This document shows, piece by piece, positions 8,178 through 16,784 of a DNA stretch of 64,000 nucleotides. Origin of the DNA: Kaistia dalseonensis (GTDB taxonomy: Bacteria; Pseudomonadota; Alphaproteobacteria; Rhizobiales; Kaistiaceae). Where the stretch lies: the NCBI RefSeq assembly GCF_030814715.1, contig NZ_JAUSVO010000002.1, positions 186,001 through 250,000 on the forward strand, written 5' to 3'. The notes under the pieces are model-generated. The model made no database searches. It was given only the letters and a program-made list of their open reading frames with translations, and was not told where the DNA came from. How positions within the stretch are numbered: the first letter of the stretch is position 1; every line of letters begins with the position of its first letter. The translations under genes were made by a program, and so were the position numbers.

Positions 8178-9458
8178 TCAGTCGGCCGTCTCCTTCAATT
8201 TCCGGATGCCCAGCCGCTCCATGACGAGCCGTTCGTAAAACGGCTCGCTCTCGCCCTTCTTCACCTTGTGAATGAAGTATTTCTCGAAGCCGGCCTTGGC
8301 GGTGTGAACCCACTTCCCCTTGGCCGACCAGTTGACGTTGCGAGGTGGAATCTGCGGCTCGGCGACGAAGGCGATGCCGGTATCCCCGAAATCGGCGAGG
8401 CAGACCGCGTTCCACGTCGCCTCGGTCTTGGGCTGACCGCCGCGCAGCAGCGCGCCGATATTGCGCGCCGTCGCCGTCACCATGGATTCGATCATGAATC
8501 CGGTCTTGGGAACTCCGACAGGAACCGGCGTCGGCCCGATCGGCGGAATGGCGACGCAGACGCCGATCGCGAAGATGTTCGGAAAGGCCGGATTGCGCTG
8601 GTGCTTGTCGATCAGGACAAATCCACGCGGATTGGTCAGCCCCTCGATACCGCGCACTGCCGCAACACCACGAAAGGCCGGCAGCATCATCGAAAAGGAG
8701 AAGGGAAGATCATGCGTCCTTGCGACCACGCCGCCGTCCGCCATTTCCTCGACCTTCATCGCGCCAGCGGCGACGGACGCGACCTTTGCATTGGTGATCC
8801 ATTTGATATGACGGTTGCGGAATTCGCTTTCGAGCAGCCCTTTCGTGTCACCGACGCCGTCGAGACCGAGATGGCCAATATAGGGCTCGGCCGTGACAAA
8901 GGTCATCGGGACCTTGTCGCGAAGCTTGCGGCGCCGAAGCTCCGTGTCGAGGATCAACGCGAATTCATAGGCGGGTCCGAAACACGAGGCGCCCTGAACG
9001 GCACCGACGATGATCGGGCCGGGCTTCGCAGCCAGCGCCTCGAACGCCTCATGGGTCTTCACCGCATGGGAAACATGGCAGATCGAATTGGTCTCGCCCT
9101 CCGGTCCCAATCCGGGAATTTCGTCGAAGGCGAGCTCCGGACCGGTCGCGACCACCAGATAGTCATAGGTCACGTCCTCCCCCGTATTCATCTCGATCCG
9201 ATTGTCCTGCGGATGAACACGCTTCGCGCCCTGGTCCAGAAAGCGGACATTGCGCCTGGCGAGAACGGGCGCGAGGTCAATCTCGATCTGCTCGCGTTCG
9301 CGCCAGCCGATGGCGACCCAGGGATTGGAGGGAACGAAATGGAAGCGGGCTTCCTGGCCGATCAAGGTCAGGCGGTCATCGGGCCCGAGCTGATCGATCA
9401 GCTCGTAAGCCATGATCGTGCCGCCAAGGCCGGCCCCCAGAACGACGATATCAGCCAT
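8178..9458 (-). CDS. FAD-dependent sulfide:quinone oxidoreductase-like protein
   Basis: A 426-residue flavoprotein of the pyridine nucleotide-disulfide oxidoreductase superfamily, SQR-like branch. The FAD-binding GAGLGG motif is at residues 8-13, the second Rossmann-associated ATG motif in YLVVATGP at about 100-107, and a C-terminal FAD motif in FAIGVC near 300. Cysteines occur in GASCFGPAYE (about residue 160) and IGVCVAIPP, the places of the two essential cysteines of SQR enzymes. Such enzymes oxidise sulfide and pass electrons to quinone at the membrane. The upstream palindrome fits sulfide-responsive control. Confidence 0.8.
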   Translation of the reverse strand: MADIVVLGAGLGGTIMAYELIDQLGPDDRLTLIGQEARFHFVPSNPWVAIGWREREQIEIDLAPVLARRNVRFLDQGAKRVHPQDNRIEMNTGEDVTYDYLVVATGPELAFDEIPGLGPEGETNSICHVSHAVKTHEAFEALAAKPGPIIVGAVQGASCFGPAYEFALILDTELRRRKLRDKVPMTFVTAEPYIGHLGLDGVGDTKGLLESEFRNRHIKWITNAKVASVAAGAMKVEEMADGGVVARTHDLPFSFSMMLPAFRGVAAVRGIEGLTNPRGFVLIDKHQRNPAFPNIFAIGVCVAIPPIGPTPVPVGVPKTGFMIESMVTATARNIGALLRGGQPKTEATWNAVCLADFGDTGIAFVAEPQIPPRNVNWSAKGKWVHTAKAGFEKYFIHKVKKGESEPFYERLVMERLGIRKLKETAD

Positions 9459-9510
9459 AGCGATTCCTCCTCGCTGGCGCGCTCAGGCGTCGCGCCTTGT
9501 CCTCCCTTCC

Positions 9511-9545
9511 TATATATTCGAATATTCGTAGATACGCAAATATGA
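9511..9545. promoter_or_regulatory. AT-rich BigR/SqrR-like operator upstream of the SQR gene
   Basis: In otherwise GC-rich DNA, 9514-9525 is the perfect palindrome ATATTCGAATAT, followed by a second imperfect ATATTCG/CGCAAATAT repeat up to 9545. It lies about 55 bases upstream of the SQR-like start. ArsR-family sulfide sensors (BigR/SqrR) bind similar ATTC-rich palindromes in front of sulfide-oxidation genes. No ArsR gene is in the window, so the cognate regulator is inferred. Confidence 0.5.
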
Positions 9546-10041
9546 AATCGACGGCGCATGGATGAAGGCTGCCGCATGTGCAGCAACCAGTCGGCTGAAG
9601 GCGTGTCCTGGCGCGGGCTCTCGGCTGACGGTCGGATCCCGAGGGATCGGCAAGCCGCCGCAGCGGGTCTGTTCGGCGATCGATCCTTGGGGAACGCGCT
9701 GGCCAAAAAGGCTTGGCCCGTCTTTCCCGACGACGCAAGATGCTTGCAGAAGTCGAAGCGACCGGGGTCACGAAGCGAATTGATGCTGGATTGGGTGAGG
9801 CCGCGCCTCAGTGGTGCGCGAGAGGATGGGAGGAAGCCTCTCGCGCGGCAGCGCTCGATCGAGCGCGCTGTCCAGCGACTGTGGATCACGATCTGCTGCC
9901 GTGTTCAGCAGAACACGTGCCTATGGATCGCTGTCGTCTTGGAGGAGATCGGGCCGCCGGTCGGTCGGACCGCAAACGGCTTTCTGGATCGAGAGGCCGG
10001 GCATGAAGTCGATCCGCGCTTCAAGAACCCGGCCTTGCTGG
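9546..10041. other. Intergenic region with no recognisable gene
   Basis: About 500 bases between the SQR promoter and the stop of the RraA-like gene. Several open frames cross it on both strands, but their translations are arginine- and serine-rich, overlap each other and show no family motif. A GC-rich region near 9806-9860 can fold (GCCGCGCC...GCGCGGC). I see no tRNA, repeat array or transposase remnant. Confidence 0.5.
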
Positions 10042-10713
10042 TCAGATCCTGCCGAATTCGGCCAGAAGATCCTCGACCGTCTTGCCCTGCTTGACCCAGG
10101 CCCGGGTTGCCTCCTCGCGATCGGCCTGCTCCTTCGCAAGGCGGACGACCTCGGCGGCGCGCGCGAGCGGCACGACGACAACGCCCATGAGATCGGCGAC
10201 GATGAAATCGCCCGGGTTCACGACGACCCCGCCACAAGCGATCGGAACATTGATGGAGAGCTCCTCCTTGCGGCCGGAAAACATGGTGTGGGTACCGCGC
10301 GCCGTGATCGCGCGCGTCCAGATCGGCCAGCCTATATCCTGGAGTTCGTCCGTATCGCGCCCAGCGCCATCCACGATCATCGCACGGATGCCGCGATTGA
10401 GCGCCAGACCGCCCATCAGGCCGCCGCAGACGGATGTGTTCTCGTCGCCACCCGCGTCGACGACGATCACGTCGCCGGGCTGCCCCATCTCGAGAGCTCG
10501 CAACGGATCGACGAGGTCGCCCTTGGACAGTTGCACGGTGATCGCCTGCCCCGTGACCTTGGCGCGGAAGGCGGGCTTGATGCCGCTATCCATGACGCCC
10601 GTGCGATATTGGACGTCGGCAAAGATCGCCGCCGCCGAATAGCTCCCGATCACCGCATCGAACTGGGCCAGGAGATCGGGGCGACGCTCGAAATCGTTGA
10701 ATTCCTTAAGCAT
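10042..10713 (-). CDS. RraA-like / 4-hydroxy-4-methyl-2-oxoglutarate aldolase family protein
   Basis: A 223-residue protein of the RraA/HMG-aldolase family. Key positions are GDVIVVDAGG (about residues 79-88), the metal and substrate motif GGLMGGLALNRGIRAMIVDGAGRD (about 97-120) and PIACGGVVVNPGDFIVADLMGVVVVP near 157-182. Family members are Mg-dependent retro-aldolases or oxaloacetate decarboxylases, while E. coli RraA itself inhibits RNase E. In a sugar-acid operon the aldolase role is preferred: splitting a 4-hydroxy-2-oxo acid to pyruvate or glyoxylate-type products. It is the last gene of an eight-gene operon, overlapping the dehydrogenase stop by 8 bases. Confidence 0.83.
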   Translation of the reverse strand: MLKEFNDFERRPDLLAQFDAVIGSYSAAAIFADVQYRTGVMDSGIKPAFRAKVTGQAITVQLSKGDLVDPLRALEMGQPGDVIVVDAGGDENTSVCGGLMGGLALNRGIRAMIVDGAGRDTDELQDIGWPIWTRAITARGTHTMFSGRKEELSINVPIACGGVVVNPGDFIVADLMGVVVVPLARAAEVVRLAKEQADREEATRAWVKQGKTVEDLLAEFGRI

Positions 10714-11722
10714 AGGCTTTTCCTTCCGGCGCCAGCAGCGCGGCAGCGTTAACGGGATTTCGTGGCGCCTGGCCCGTCAGCACCCGCGCCACCTCGCTCG
10801 CGGCGATTTCCCGGGCGGAGCGGATGGATTCCTCCGAGTAGTAGGCAACGTGCGGCGTCACGACCACATTGGGCAAAGTGAAGATCGGATTGCCGGCGGG
10901 CGACCAGTCGGCCAGCTTCGCCGGCTCTTCTTCCGGATCGTCGAGCCCGGCGCCGGCGATCCTTCCCTCGACCAGGGCGCGATAGAGCGCCTTGTTGTCG
11001 ATGGTCGGACCGCGACCGGTATTGACGACAAGAGCGCCGGGCTTCATGGCCGCGAACTCCGCCTCTCCCAGGAAGTGACGGGTTTCCGCGGTCATCGGGA
11101 CCTGCATCATCAGCACGTCCGCCTCGGCCAGCAGCGTGGCCTTGTCTACCTGCCGGACGCCCAGAGACTGGGCCACATCCGGCGAGAGGTACGGGTCATA
11201 GACGATGAGGTCGACGCCGAAGGGCCGCGCACGGCTGGCAATCGCCTGACCGATCTTTCCAAACGACACGATGCCGACGGTGCGCCCGCGCAGGCGATGG
11301 ATCGGACTGCCCGACTGCCACCGCCAGATGCCCTGATGGGTCGCCCGATCATAGTCGAACAGACGCCGCGCGAGGGCGAGCCAAAGGCTGATGGCGTGGT
11401 CCGCCACCTCGTCCGTGCAATAATCCCGCACATTGGTGACGAGAATGCCCTTGGCCGAGGCTGCCGCGACATCGACGATGTCGACTCCCACCCCGTAGCG
11501 GGCGATGACACGGCATCGCTCCATCACGGCAATGGTCCGCGCGCCGACGCGCGCATACTGGTTCATGATGGCGTCGCAGTCGCGAGCTTCCTCGAAGAGG
11601 TCGTCCTCGCGCTTGGCCTGCAGCGCCACGACCTCCGCGCCGGCGGCCTCGAGAATGTGCCGCTCAATGTCGACGTCGCCATAGTCATAGTCGGTGATCA
11701 CGACCTTCGGCTTGCGATTCAT
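10706..11722 (-). CDS. D-2-hydroxyacid dehydrogenase (CtBP/phosphoglycerate dehydrogenase-like)
   Basis: A 338-residue NAD-dependent D-2-hydroxyacid dehydrogenase. The Rossmann motif is VGIVSFGKIG, in which a serine replaces the first glycine of the usual GxGxxG. The following acidic residue is in LIVYDPY, and the catalytic residues are seen as Arg in VNTGRGP, Glu in DDPEEEP and His in TPHVAYYS. I place the start at ATG 11722, which has a well-spaced AGAGGA; ATG 11755 is also possible and would overlap the VOC gene. Likely reaction: reversible oxidation of a sugar-derived 2-hydroxy acid to the 2-oxo acid, feeding the RraA-like aldolase. Confidence 0.85.
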   Translation of the reverse strand: MNRKPKVVITDYDYGDVDIERHILEAAGAEVVALQAKREDDLFEEARDCDAIMNQYARVGARTIAVMERCRVIARYGVGVDIVDVAAASAKGILVTNVRDYCTDEVADHAISLWLALARRLFDYDRATHQGIWRWQSGSPIHRLRGRTVGIVSFGKIGQAIASRARPFGVDLIVYDPYLSPDVAQSLGVRQVDKATLLAEADVLMMQVPMTAETRHFLGEAEFAAMKPGALVVNTGRGPTIDNKALYRALVEGRIAGAGLDDPEEEPAKLADWSPAGNPIFTLPNVVVTPHVAYYSEESIRSAREIAASEVARVLTGQAPRNPVNAAALLAPEGKAYA

Positions 11723-11747
11723 CGCCGATGTCCTCTTCGCTGGATGA

Positions 11748-12242
11748 TCAGACATAGGCTCCGGCCGAATAGGTCAGCTCGTAGGAATGGCTGTAGAGCT
11801 CGAAGACATTGCCGAAGGGGTCCTCGACATAGACCATCCGATACGGCTTCTCGCCGGGGTAGTAGTGGCGCACCTGCTGCATGCGCTGACGGCCACCCAT
11901 GGATTCGATCAGCTTGACGCGTTCCTCGAGCTTCTCGTCCTGCAGGCAGAAATGAAACAGTCCCCGACGCCAGTATTCGAAGGGCCGCTCTTCAGCGACG
12001 GTCTGCGGGAATTCGAAGAGTTCGATGCCGATACCATCGCCGGTCGAAAGATGGGCGATGCGAAAGCTGCCCCAGCCGGCGCCGAAGACGTCATCGCACA
12101 TCTGCCCGATCGCGCTATCGTCCTGATGGACCGTGGTGGGCGGCATGATCACGTAGAAATCGAAGCATTTGGAATAGAACTCGACCGCCCGGTCGAGGTC
12201 AGGGACGGTGATACCGATATGGGAGAAGGTAACGGCGGCCAT
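11748..12242 (-). CDS. VOC family (glyoxalase/dioxygenase fold) protein
   Basis: A 164-residue two-module vicinal oxygen chelate protein. It begins with HIGITVPDLDRAVEFYSKCF (His8 as first metal ligand), has GLFHFCLQD in the second module and ends with a glutamate ligand in DPFGNVFELYSHSYE. VOC enzymes include glyoxalase I, epimerases and extradiol dioxygenases, and the substrate cannot be told from sequence. Its location between an SDR and a hydroxyacid dehydrogenase suggests an isomerase or lactoylglutathione lyase-like step on the same carbohydrate-derived intermediate. Confidence 0.8.
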   Translation of the reverse strand: MAAVTFSHIGITVPDLDRAVEFYSKCFDFYVIMPPTTVHQDDSAIGQMCDDVFGAGWGSFRIAHLSTGDGIGIELFEFPQTVAEERPFEYWRRGLFHFCLQDEKLEERVKLIESMGGRQRMQQVRHYYPGEKPYRMVYVEDPFGNVFELYSHSYELTYSAGAYV

Positions 12243-12259
12243 GGGTCGCTCCTTTCAAG

Positions 12260-13048
12260 TCAGAGAATGCTGCGGATGATGCCGCCTTCGATGCGGTAGG
12301 CGGCGCCGTTGGAGGCGGGCGACGAGGCGACGAAGGCGATCATGCGCGCCACCTCGTCGGGCTTGACGAAACGTTGGATCAGCGAGGTCGGCTCGTCCTG
12401 GCGGAAGTAGCTTTCGATGACGCCGTCCATCGGCAGGGACTTCGCTGCCGCGAGGCCGCGAAAATAGGCCTCGACGCCGTCGGTCCATGTCGGACCCGGC
12501 AGAACGGCGTTGACCGTCACCGCCGTGCCCTTGGTCAGCTCGGCAAGGCCGCGCGTGAGGCCGATCATGGCCGTCTTGGTCACGGAATAGTGCACCATCT
12601 GGGGCAGCGGCTTCACCCCGGCTTCCGAGGCGAGATTGACGACGGCGCCCGTGCCGCGCTCCAGCATCGCCGGAAGGATCGCGCGGGTCATTCGAACGGC
12701 GGTCAGCACGTTGACATTGAAGTAGTGCAGCCAATCCGCGTCGGTGATCTCCTCGAACGGCTTGACGGAGAATATGCCGACATTGTTGACGAGGACATCG
12801 ACGGCGCCATCACGCTTCGCGAAGTCGAGCAGCGCGTTGGCCCCTTCCGCGGTCGCAATATCCGCCGCCAGGCCGCTGACCGCGCCATGGGGCGAGAGCG
12901 ACGCGATGGCGGCTGCGACCTCGGTCTCGGTGAGGCCGTTGATGACGACCTCGGCGCCTTCGCGAAGAAAGACCTCCGCCGTCGCCCGCCCGATTCCGGT
13001 GGCCGACCCGGTGACGACCACGCGCTTTCCCTGAAGATTGAGATCCAT
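12260..13048 (-). CDS. Short-chain dehydrogenase/reductase
   Basis: A 262-residue classical SDR. It has the NAD(P)-binding TGSATGIG motif (residues 14-21), NNVG near 90, the catalytic serine in VVNLASEAG and the YxxxK pair in VHYSVTKTAM. The ATG at 13048 begins MDLNLQGKRVVVTG, the normal SDR N-terminus; a longer frame upstream overlaps the permease gene and is rejected. It is 4 bases downstream of the permease stop. As part of the lactonase/hydroxyacid operon it probably oxidises a hydroxyl of a sugar acid; the exact substrate is unknown. Confidence 0.87.
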   Translation of the reverse strand: MDLNLQGKRVVVTGSATGIGRATAEVFLREGAEVVINGLTETEVAAAIASLSPHGAVSGLAADIATAEGANALLDFAKRDGAVDVLVNNVGIFSVKPFEEITDADWLHYFNVNVLTAVRMTRAILPAMLERGTGAVVNLASEAGVKPLPQMVHYSVTKTAMIGLTRGLAELTKGTAVTVNAVLPGPTWTDGVEAYFRGLAAAKSLPMDGVIESYFRQDEPTSLIQRFVKPDEVARMIAFVASSPASNGAAYRIEGGIIRSIL

Positions 13049-13052
13049 CTGT

Positions 13053-14111
13053 CTACTTTCCTGCCACTGCCTTGCCGGTCGTCGTATTGCCGGTCGTGGT
13101 CTTGCCTGAGGAGGACGGCCCGGGCTGCGTCGCACCAGCCGCGCGCTTGCCCAGCCCCGAAAGCCGGCGGATCGATCGGGCAATCTCGGTGCGCCACATG
13201 TCCACGCCCACGGCGATCAGGATGATGAGCCCGAGAACGACGTTCTGGACCGCCGAAGGCACGGCGTGGAGGTTGAGCCCGTTCTGCACGATGACGATGG
13301 TCAAAGCGCCCACCAGCGTGGACAGGATGTTGCCCCGGCCGCCAATGAGACTGGCACCACCGACCACCGCGGCCGCGATCGCCTGCAGCTCGAAGGTCTG
13401 GCCATAGTTCGGCGAGCCAGAGTTGAGGCGGGACGCCATCAGGATGGAACCGACGGCCGTCATCAAACCCGCGATCGTGAAGGCATAGGTCTGCACGCGG
13501 CGCACATTGATGCCCGAGAGCTTCGCCGCAGCCGGATTTCCGCCGACCGCATAGATCTCGCGGCCGAGGCGGGTATTGTTCATCATCACCGTCGCGGCGC
13601 CGTAGAGGACCACGAGATAGAAGAACGGCAGCGGGATCCCGAACAGCCTGCCGTAGAACACCGGCTCGAAATTGGGATCGAGGGAGAAGATCGGCGATCC
13701 ATTGTTGAACATCAGCGCAAGGCCGCGAAACGCGATCAACCCGGCGAGCGTCACGATGAAGGATGGAATGCGGAGGAAGGCCGTCAGCACCCCGTTCAGC
13801 GCACCCAGCGCCGCCCCGATGAGCAGCACGCCGGCCAGAGTGGGCCAGAGCGGATACCCGAACGTCTTCACCACGGTGGCCAGGATCATCGTCAGCAGCG
13901 CCACCATCGAGCCGGAACTGAGGTCGATCCCTCCGGCGAAGATGACGACCGTTGCCCCGATCGCGATCAGCGACACGATGGAGACCTGCAGCGCCAGATT
14001 GGCGAGGTTGCCGGGATCGAGGAACCGATCCGTCGTCATCGCCACGACGAGAGCCACCAGCAGCATTGCCGCGAGGGGACCCACCAACTGCGCATCGAAG
14101 ATGCGTCTCAT
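13053..14111 (-). CDS. Ribose-type sugar ABC transporter permease (importer 1)
   Basis: A 352-residue inner-membrane permease of the RbsC/XylH family with about nine or ten hydrophobic helices. Diagnostic stretches are GGIDLSSGSMVAL (about residues 60-72) and the cytoplasmic coupling loop around GREIYAVGGNPAAAKLSGI (residues about 184-202), which contacts the ATPase. The C-terminal tail is Thr/Gly/Lys-rich with repeated TTGNTTTGK-like units and is probably disordered. The start overlaps the ATPase stop (ATGA). It works with the ATPase and periplasmic protein encoded upstream. Confidence 0.92.
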   Translation of the reverse strand: MRRIFDAQLVGPLAAMLLVALVVAMTTDRFLDPGNLANLALQVSIVSLIAIGATVVIFAGGIDLSSGSMVALLTMILATVVKTFGYPLWPTLAGVLLIGAALGALNGVLTAFLRIPSFIVTLAGLIAFRGLALMFNNGSPIFSLDPNFEPVFYGRLFGIPLPFFYLVVLYGAATVMMNNTRLGREIYAVGGNPAAAKLSGINVRRVQTYAFTIAGLMTAVGSILMASRLNSGSPNYGQTFELQAIAAAVVGGASLIGGRGNILSTLVGALTIVIVQNGLNLHAVPSAVQNVVLGLIILIAVGVDMWRTEIARSIRRLSGLGKRAAGATQPGPSSSGKTTTGNTTTGKAVAGK

Positions 14112-15631
14112 GCGACTTTCCTTCCCTGAATTGTGTCTTCGCCCGTCGCAGCCCTCACCAGATCGGCGTGGCTCAACTCGTTGGGGGCGCGTATGTCCGT
14201 GACGGATCCTTGCCGGATCACCGCGATCCGGTCGCTCATCGCCAGAAGCTCATCATGGTCGGAGCTGATCAGCAGGATGGCGCAGCCCTGGGCCGTCAGC
14301 TGGTTGATCAGCCGATAGACAGCCAGCTTGGCGCCGATATCGATGCCTTGCGTCGGCTCGTCGAGGATCAGCACGCGCGTCTCGGAGAGAAGCCAGCGGG
14401 CGAGCACGACCTTCTGCTGGTTGCCGCCGGACAGATGCCTGACGGACTTGTCCTCGGCTCCACGCGACAATTCGAGAAGTTGGGCGAGCCTGGCGGATTC
14501 CCGCTCCTCCCGCTTCAGATCCAGGAAGCCGAAATGCGAGAAACGTGACAGGCTGGCGCTCGAAATGTTCGAGCGTCCGTCGAAGTTGAAGAAGAGTCCG
14601 TCCGTCTTCCGGTTCTCCGTGACCAGCGCGAGACCAGCGGCGATCGCATCGGCGGGGCTGCGTGCCTGCAGGCGGCGGCCACGGACCACAACCGTTCCGG
14701 CGACGATGGGATCGAGCCCGAACAAGGCGCGCGCAATCTCGGTGCGCCCGGAACCCAGAACACCGCCGAGCCCGAGAACCTCGCCCTTGTGCAGGGTGAA
14801 GGACACATCGCGCGCGCCTTTCGCGCTCGACATTCCGCTGACGTCCAGCACGACCTCGGAGGTGACGTTGCATATCTTGGGATAGTGCTCCCTGACGTCG
14901 CCGCCGATCATGGCGCTGACGATGGCATCGACCTGGACGGCCGTGTTGCCGGCGGCGCTGACCACACGGCCTCCCCGCATGATCGTCACTTCGTCGACCA
15001 GCGCCGTCACCTCGTCGAGGCGATGCGACACGTAGAGAATGGCATGGCCCTTGTCGCGCATGCGCCTGAGGAGCGCATGGAGCTGGGCTATCTCGTCGAG
15101 CCCGAGAGCGGTGGTCGGCTCGTCGAGGATGATGAGCTGCGCCTCAGCGGCGACCGCCTTGGCGATCTCGATCAATTGTTGCTGCGCGACCGACAGGGTC
15201 GAGGTCACGGCCTCCGGGTCCAGCTCGATATCGAGCTCGGCGAGAACGTCGCGCGACCGGCTGTTCATCGTGTCCCAATCGATCAGGCCGAAGGCCCGAC
15301 GCGGCCAGCGCCCCAGAAAGACGTTCTCCGCAACCGTGAGACTGGGGACGATCGAGAACTCCTGGAACACCGTGGCGACGCCGAGCGCACGGGCCTCGGT
15401 CGGGCTGGCCATGCTAACGGCGCGACCCTTCAGGCGGATCTCGCCGGAATCCGGACGATCAACTCCGGACAGCAGGCGGATCAGGGTCGATTTTCCCGAC
15501 CCGTTCTCGCCGAGAAGTCCGTGGATGCGGCCGGGCATGAGCTGGATCGACACCCGGTCGTTGGCCTGAACCCCCGGATAGGCCTTCGAAACGGCATCGA
15601 TGTCCCATAGGGGCTGATCGGAGACGTGCAT
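14108..15631 (-). CDS. Ribose-type sugar ABC transporter ATP-binding protein (importer 1)
   Basis: A 507-residue protein with two fused nucleotide-binding domains (RbsA/XylG family). Domain 1 has Walker A GENGSGKST near residue 40, signature LSVAQQQ near 145 and Walker B LIILDEPT near 165. Domain 2 has the degenerate P-loop GLGGVLGSGRTE and a strong LSGGNQQKV signature with ILDEPTQGID. One such protein serves both ATP sites of the importer. It lies 89 bases downstream of the periplasmic protein gene; that gap contains a hairpin (15655-15682). Confidence 0.93.
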   Translation of the reverse strand: MHVSDQPLWDIDAVSKAYPGVQANDRVSIQLMPGRIHGLLGENGSGKSTLIRLLSGVDRPDSGEIRLKGRAVSMASPTEARALGVATVFQEFSIVPSLTVAENVFLGRWPRRAFGLIDWDTMNSRSRDVLAELDIELDPEAVTSTLSVAQQQLIEIAKAVAAEAQLIILDEPTTALGLDEIAQLHALLRRMRDKGHAILYVSHRLDEVTALVDEVTIMRGGRVVSAAGNTAVQVDAIVSAMIGGDVREHYPKICNVTSEVVLDVSGMSSAKGARDVSFTLHKGEVLGLGGVLGSGRTEIARALFGLDPIVAGTVVVRGRRLQARSPADAIAAGLALVTENRKTDGLFFNFDGRSNISSASLSRFSHFGFLDLKREERESARLAQLLELSRGAEDKSVRHLSGGNQQKVVLARWLLSETRVLILDEPTQGIDIGAKLAVYRLINQLTAQGCAILLISSDHDELLAMSDRIAVIRQGSVTDIRAPNELSHADLVRAATGEDTIQGRKVA

Positions 15632-15654
15632 CGGTTCAATCCTGTTGGAGATGC

Positions 15655-15682
15655 TGGCCGCCCACCTCCTGGGGGGCGGCCA
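15655..15682 (-). terminator. Intra-operon hairpin between periplasmic protein and ATPase genes
   Basis: TGGCCGCCC (15655-15663) and GGGCGGCCA (15674-15682) are perfect complements around a 10-base loop. The stem lies downstream of the periplasmic protein gene and upstream of the ATPase gene, with no T tract. It may attenuate readthrough or protect the 3' end of the upstream message, giving more binding protein than membrane components. Confidence 0.45.
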
Positions 15683-15720
15683 AGCTCGAAGGCACGGCCG
15701 TGCCGGCCCTCGTGGAAGTC

Positions 15721-16755
15721 TCAGTAGGACTTGGAAGGCTTCGGATAGAGCTTCTCGGGCTTCTGGAGCACCGAGACGACATTCGTGCCATCGACGATTT
15801 CGGTCGGGATCTCGACCCAGCCGCCCGGGAACTTGTGATCGAGCGCATCGAGCGTCGCATGCATCGCCGCCTGCCCCATCAGGAACGGCACGGTGTTCAC
15901 CGTGGCCGTGACGGTACCGGCCGCGATCTCCTCGAGGCCCGAGGTGTCGCCGTCATTTCCGAGGATGATGAGATCCTTGCGGTCCAGCGCCTTGGCGGCA
16001 TAGGACGCGCCGATCGCCATGTAATCGTTCGCGGCGAAGATCAGATTGACCTCGGGATGGGCCTGCAGAAGGTCCATGGCGGCCGTGTTCCCGCCCTCGA
16101 CGTTCCACTTGCCATCGATCGAGGCCACGACCTCGAAGTTGGGAGCGCCCTTGATGCCGTCGAGGAACCCGCCGACGCGTTCGGTCGAATGATAGCCCGG
16201 CTGCCCCTCGATCACGCCGACCTTCACGGGAGCGCCCGCGAACTTTGCGATCGCCCAGTCGGCGATCTTGTGGGTTCCCTTGCGTTGCGCATAGCCGACC
16301 ACGCCATGGATGGGCGTCGGGAAGTTCGGGATGTCGGAGTTGATCATCACGACGGCGACACCCTTGTCGACCGCCTGCTTCAGAAGCGGTGCGGCCGCGC
16401 CCTCGTCATGGGTGCCGAAGATGATGGCGTCGACATTCTGCGTGAGAACGTCCTGGATCATGCCCATCTGGCCGTTGATGTCGGCGCCGCTCTGCGGAGC
16501 CAGCATGAACACATCGACGTTCTTGTTGGCAGCCACGGATTTGATGCCTTCGCCGATCGCGATGTAGTAGTTGAACTCGGTCGCGGGCGGCATGTAGGCG
16601 ATGCGCAGCCGGCCATCGGCCTTGTGGATCGCGTCGATCGGCGCTTGCGCGCCTTGGGCGAGCGGCACGGGCGCGGGATAGTCCTGCGCGATGGCGAGCG
16701 ATCCCGGCGCCGCCGTCAAGGCGAGCGCGAATGCCGCCAGGGCAATATGTTTCAT
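15721..16755 (-). CDS. Sugar ABC transporter periplasmic substrate-binding protein (importer 1)
   Basis: A 344-residue Peripla_BP_4-type binding protein for pentoses/hexoses or related sugars. It has a Sec signal peptide (Met-Lys-His, hydrophobic core, likely cleavage after about residue 23, ...SLAIAQ). The mature part shows the two-lobe pattern with QNVDAIIFGTHDE near 105, GVAVVMINSDIP near 130, LIFAANDYMAIGAS near 235 and LIILGNDGD near 262. The ATG at 16755 is supported by a strong GGGAGG. It is the second gene of the operon, after the lactonase. Confidence 0.9.
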   Translation of the reverse strand: MKHIALAAFALALTAAPGSLAIAQDYPAPVPLAQGAQAPIDAIHKADGRLRIAYMPPATEFNYYIAIGEGIKSVAANKNVDVFMLAPQSGADINGQMGMIQDVLTQNVDAIIFGTHDEGAAAPLLKQAVDKGVAVVMINSDIPNFPTPIHGVVGYAQRKGTHKIADWAIAKFAGAPVKVGVIEGQPGYHSTERVGGFLDGIKGAPNFEVVASIDGKWNVEGGNTAAMDLLQAHPEVNLIFAANDYMAIGASYAAKALDRKDLIILGNDGDTSGLEEIAAGTVTATVNTVPFLMGQAAMHATLDALDHKFPGGWVEIPTEIVDGTNVVSVLQKPEKLYPKPSKSY

Positions 16756-16784
16756 GATAGTCCTCCCTTGGTTATTGCAGTCAA

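Noticed and set aside
9558-10094. Plus-strand open frames between SQR and the RraA-like gene
   Set aside because: Overlapping frames in all directions, Arg/Ser-rich, no motif; the last part overlaps the RraA-like gene.
15721-16755. Classifying importer 1 as a ribose transporter
   Set aside because: Family membership does not fix the sugar; operon enzymes point to a sugar acid or lactone-forming sugar, and no ribokinase is present.
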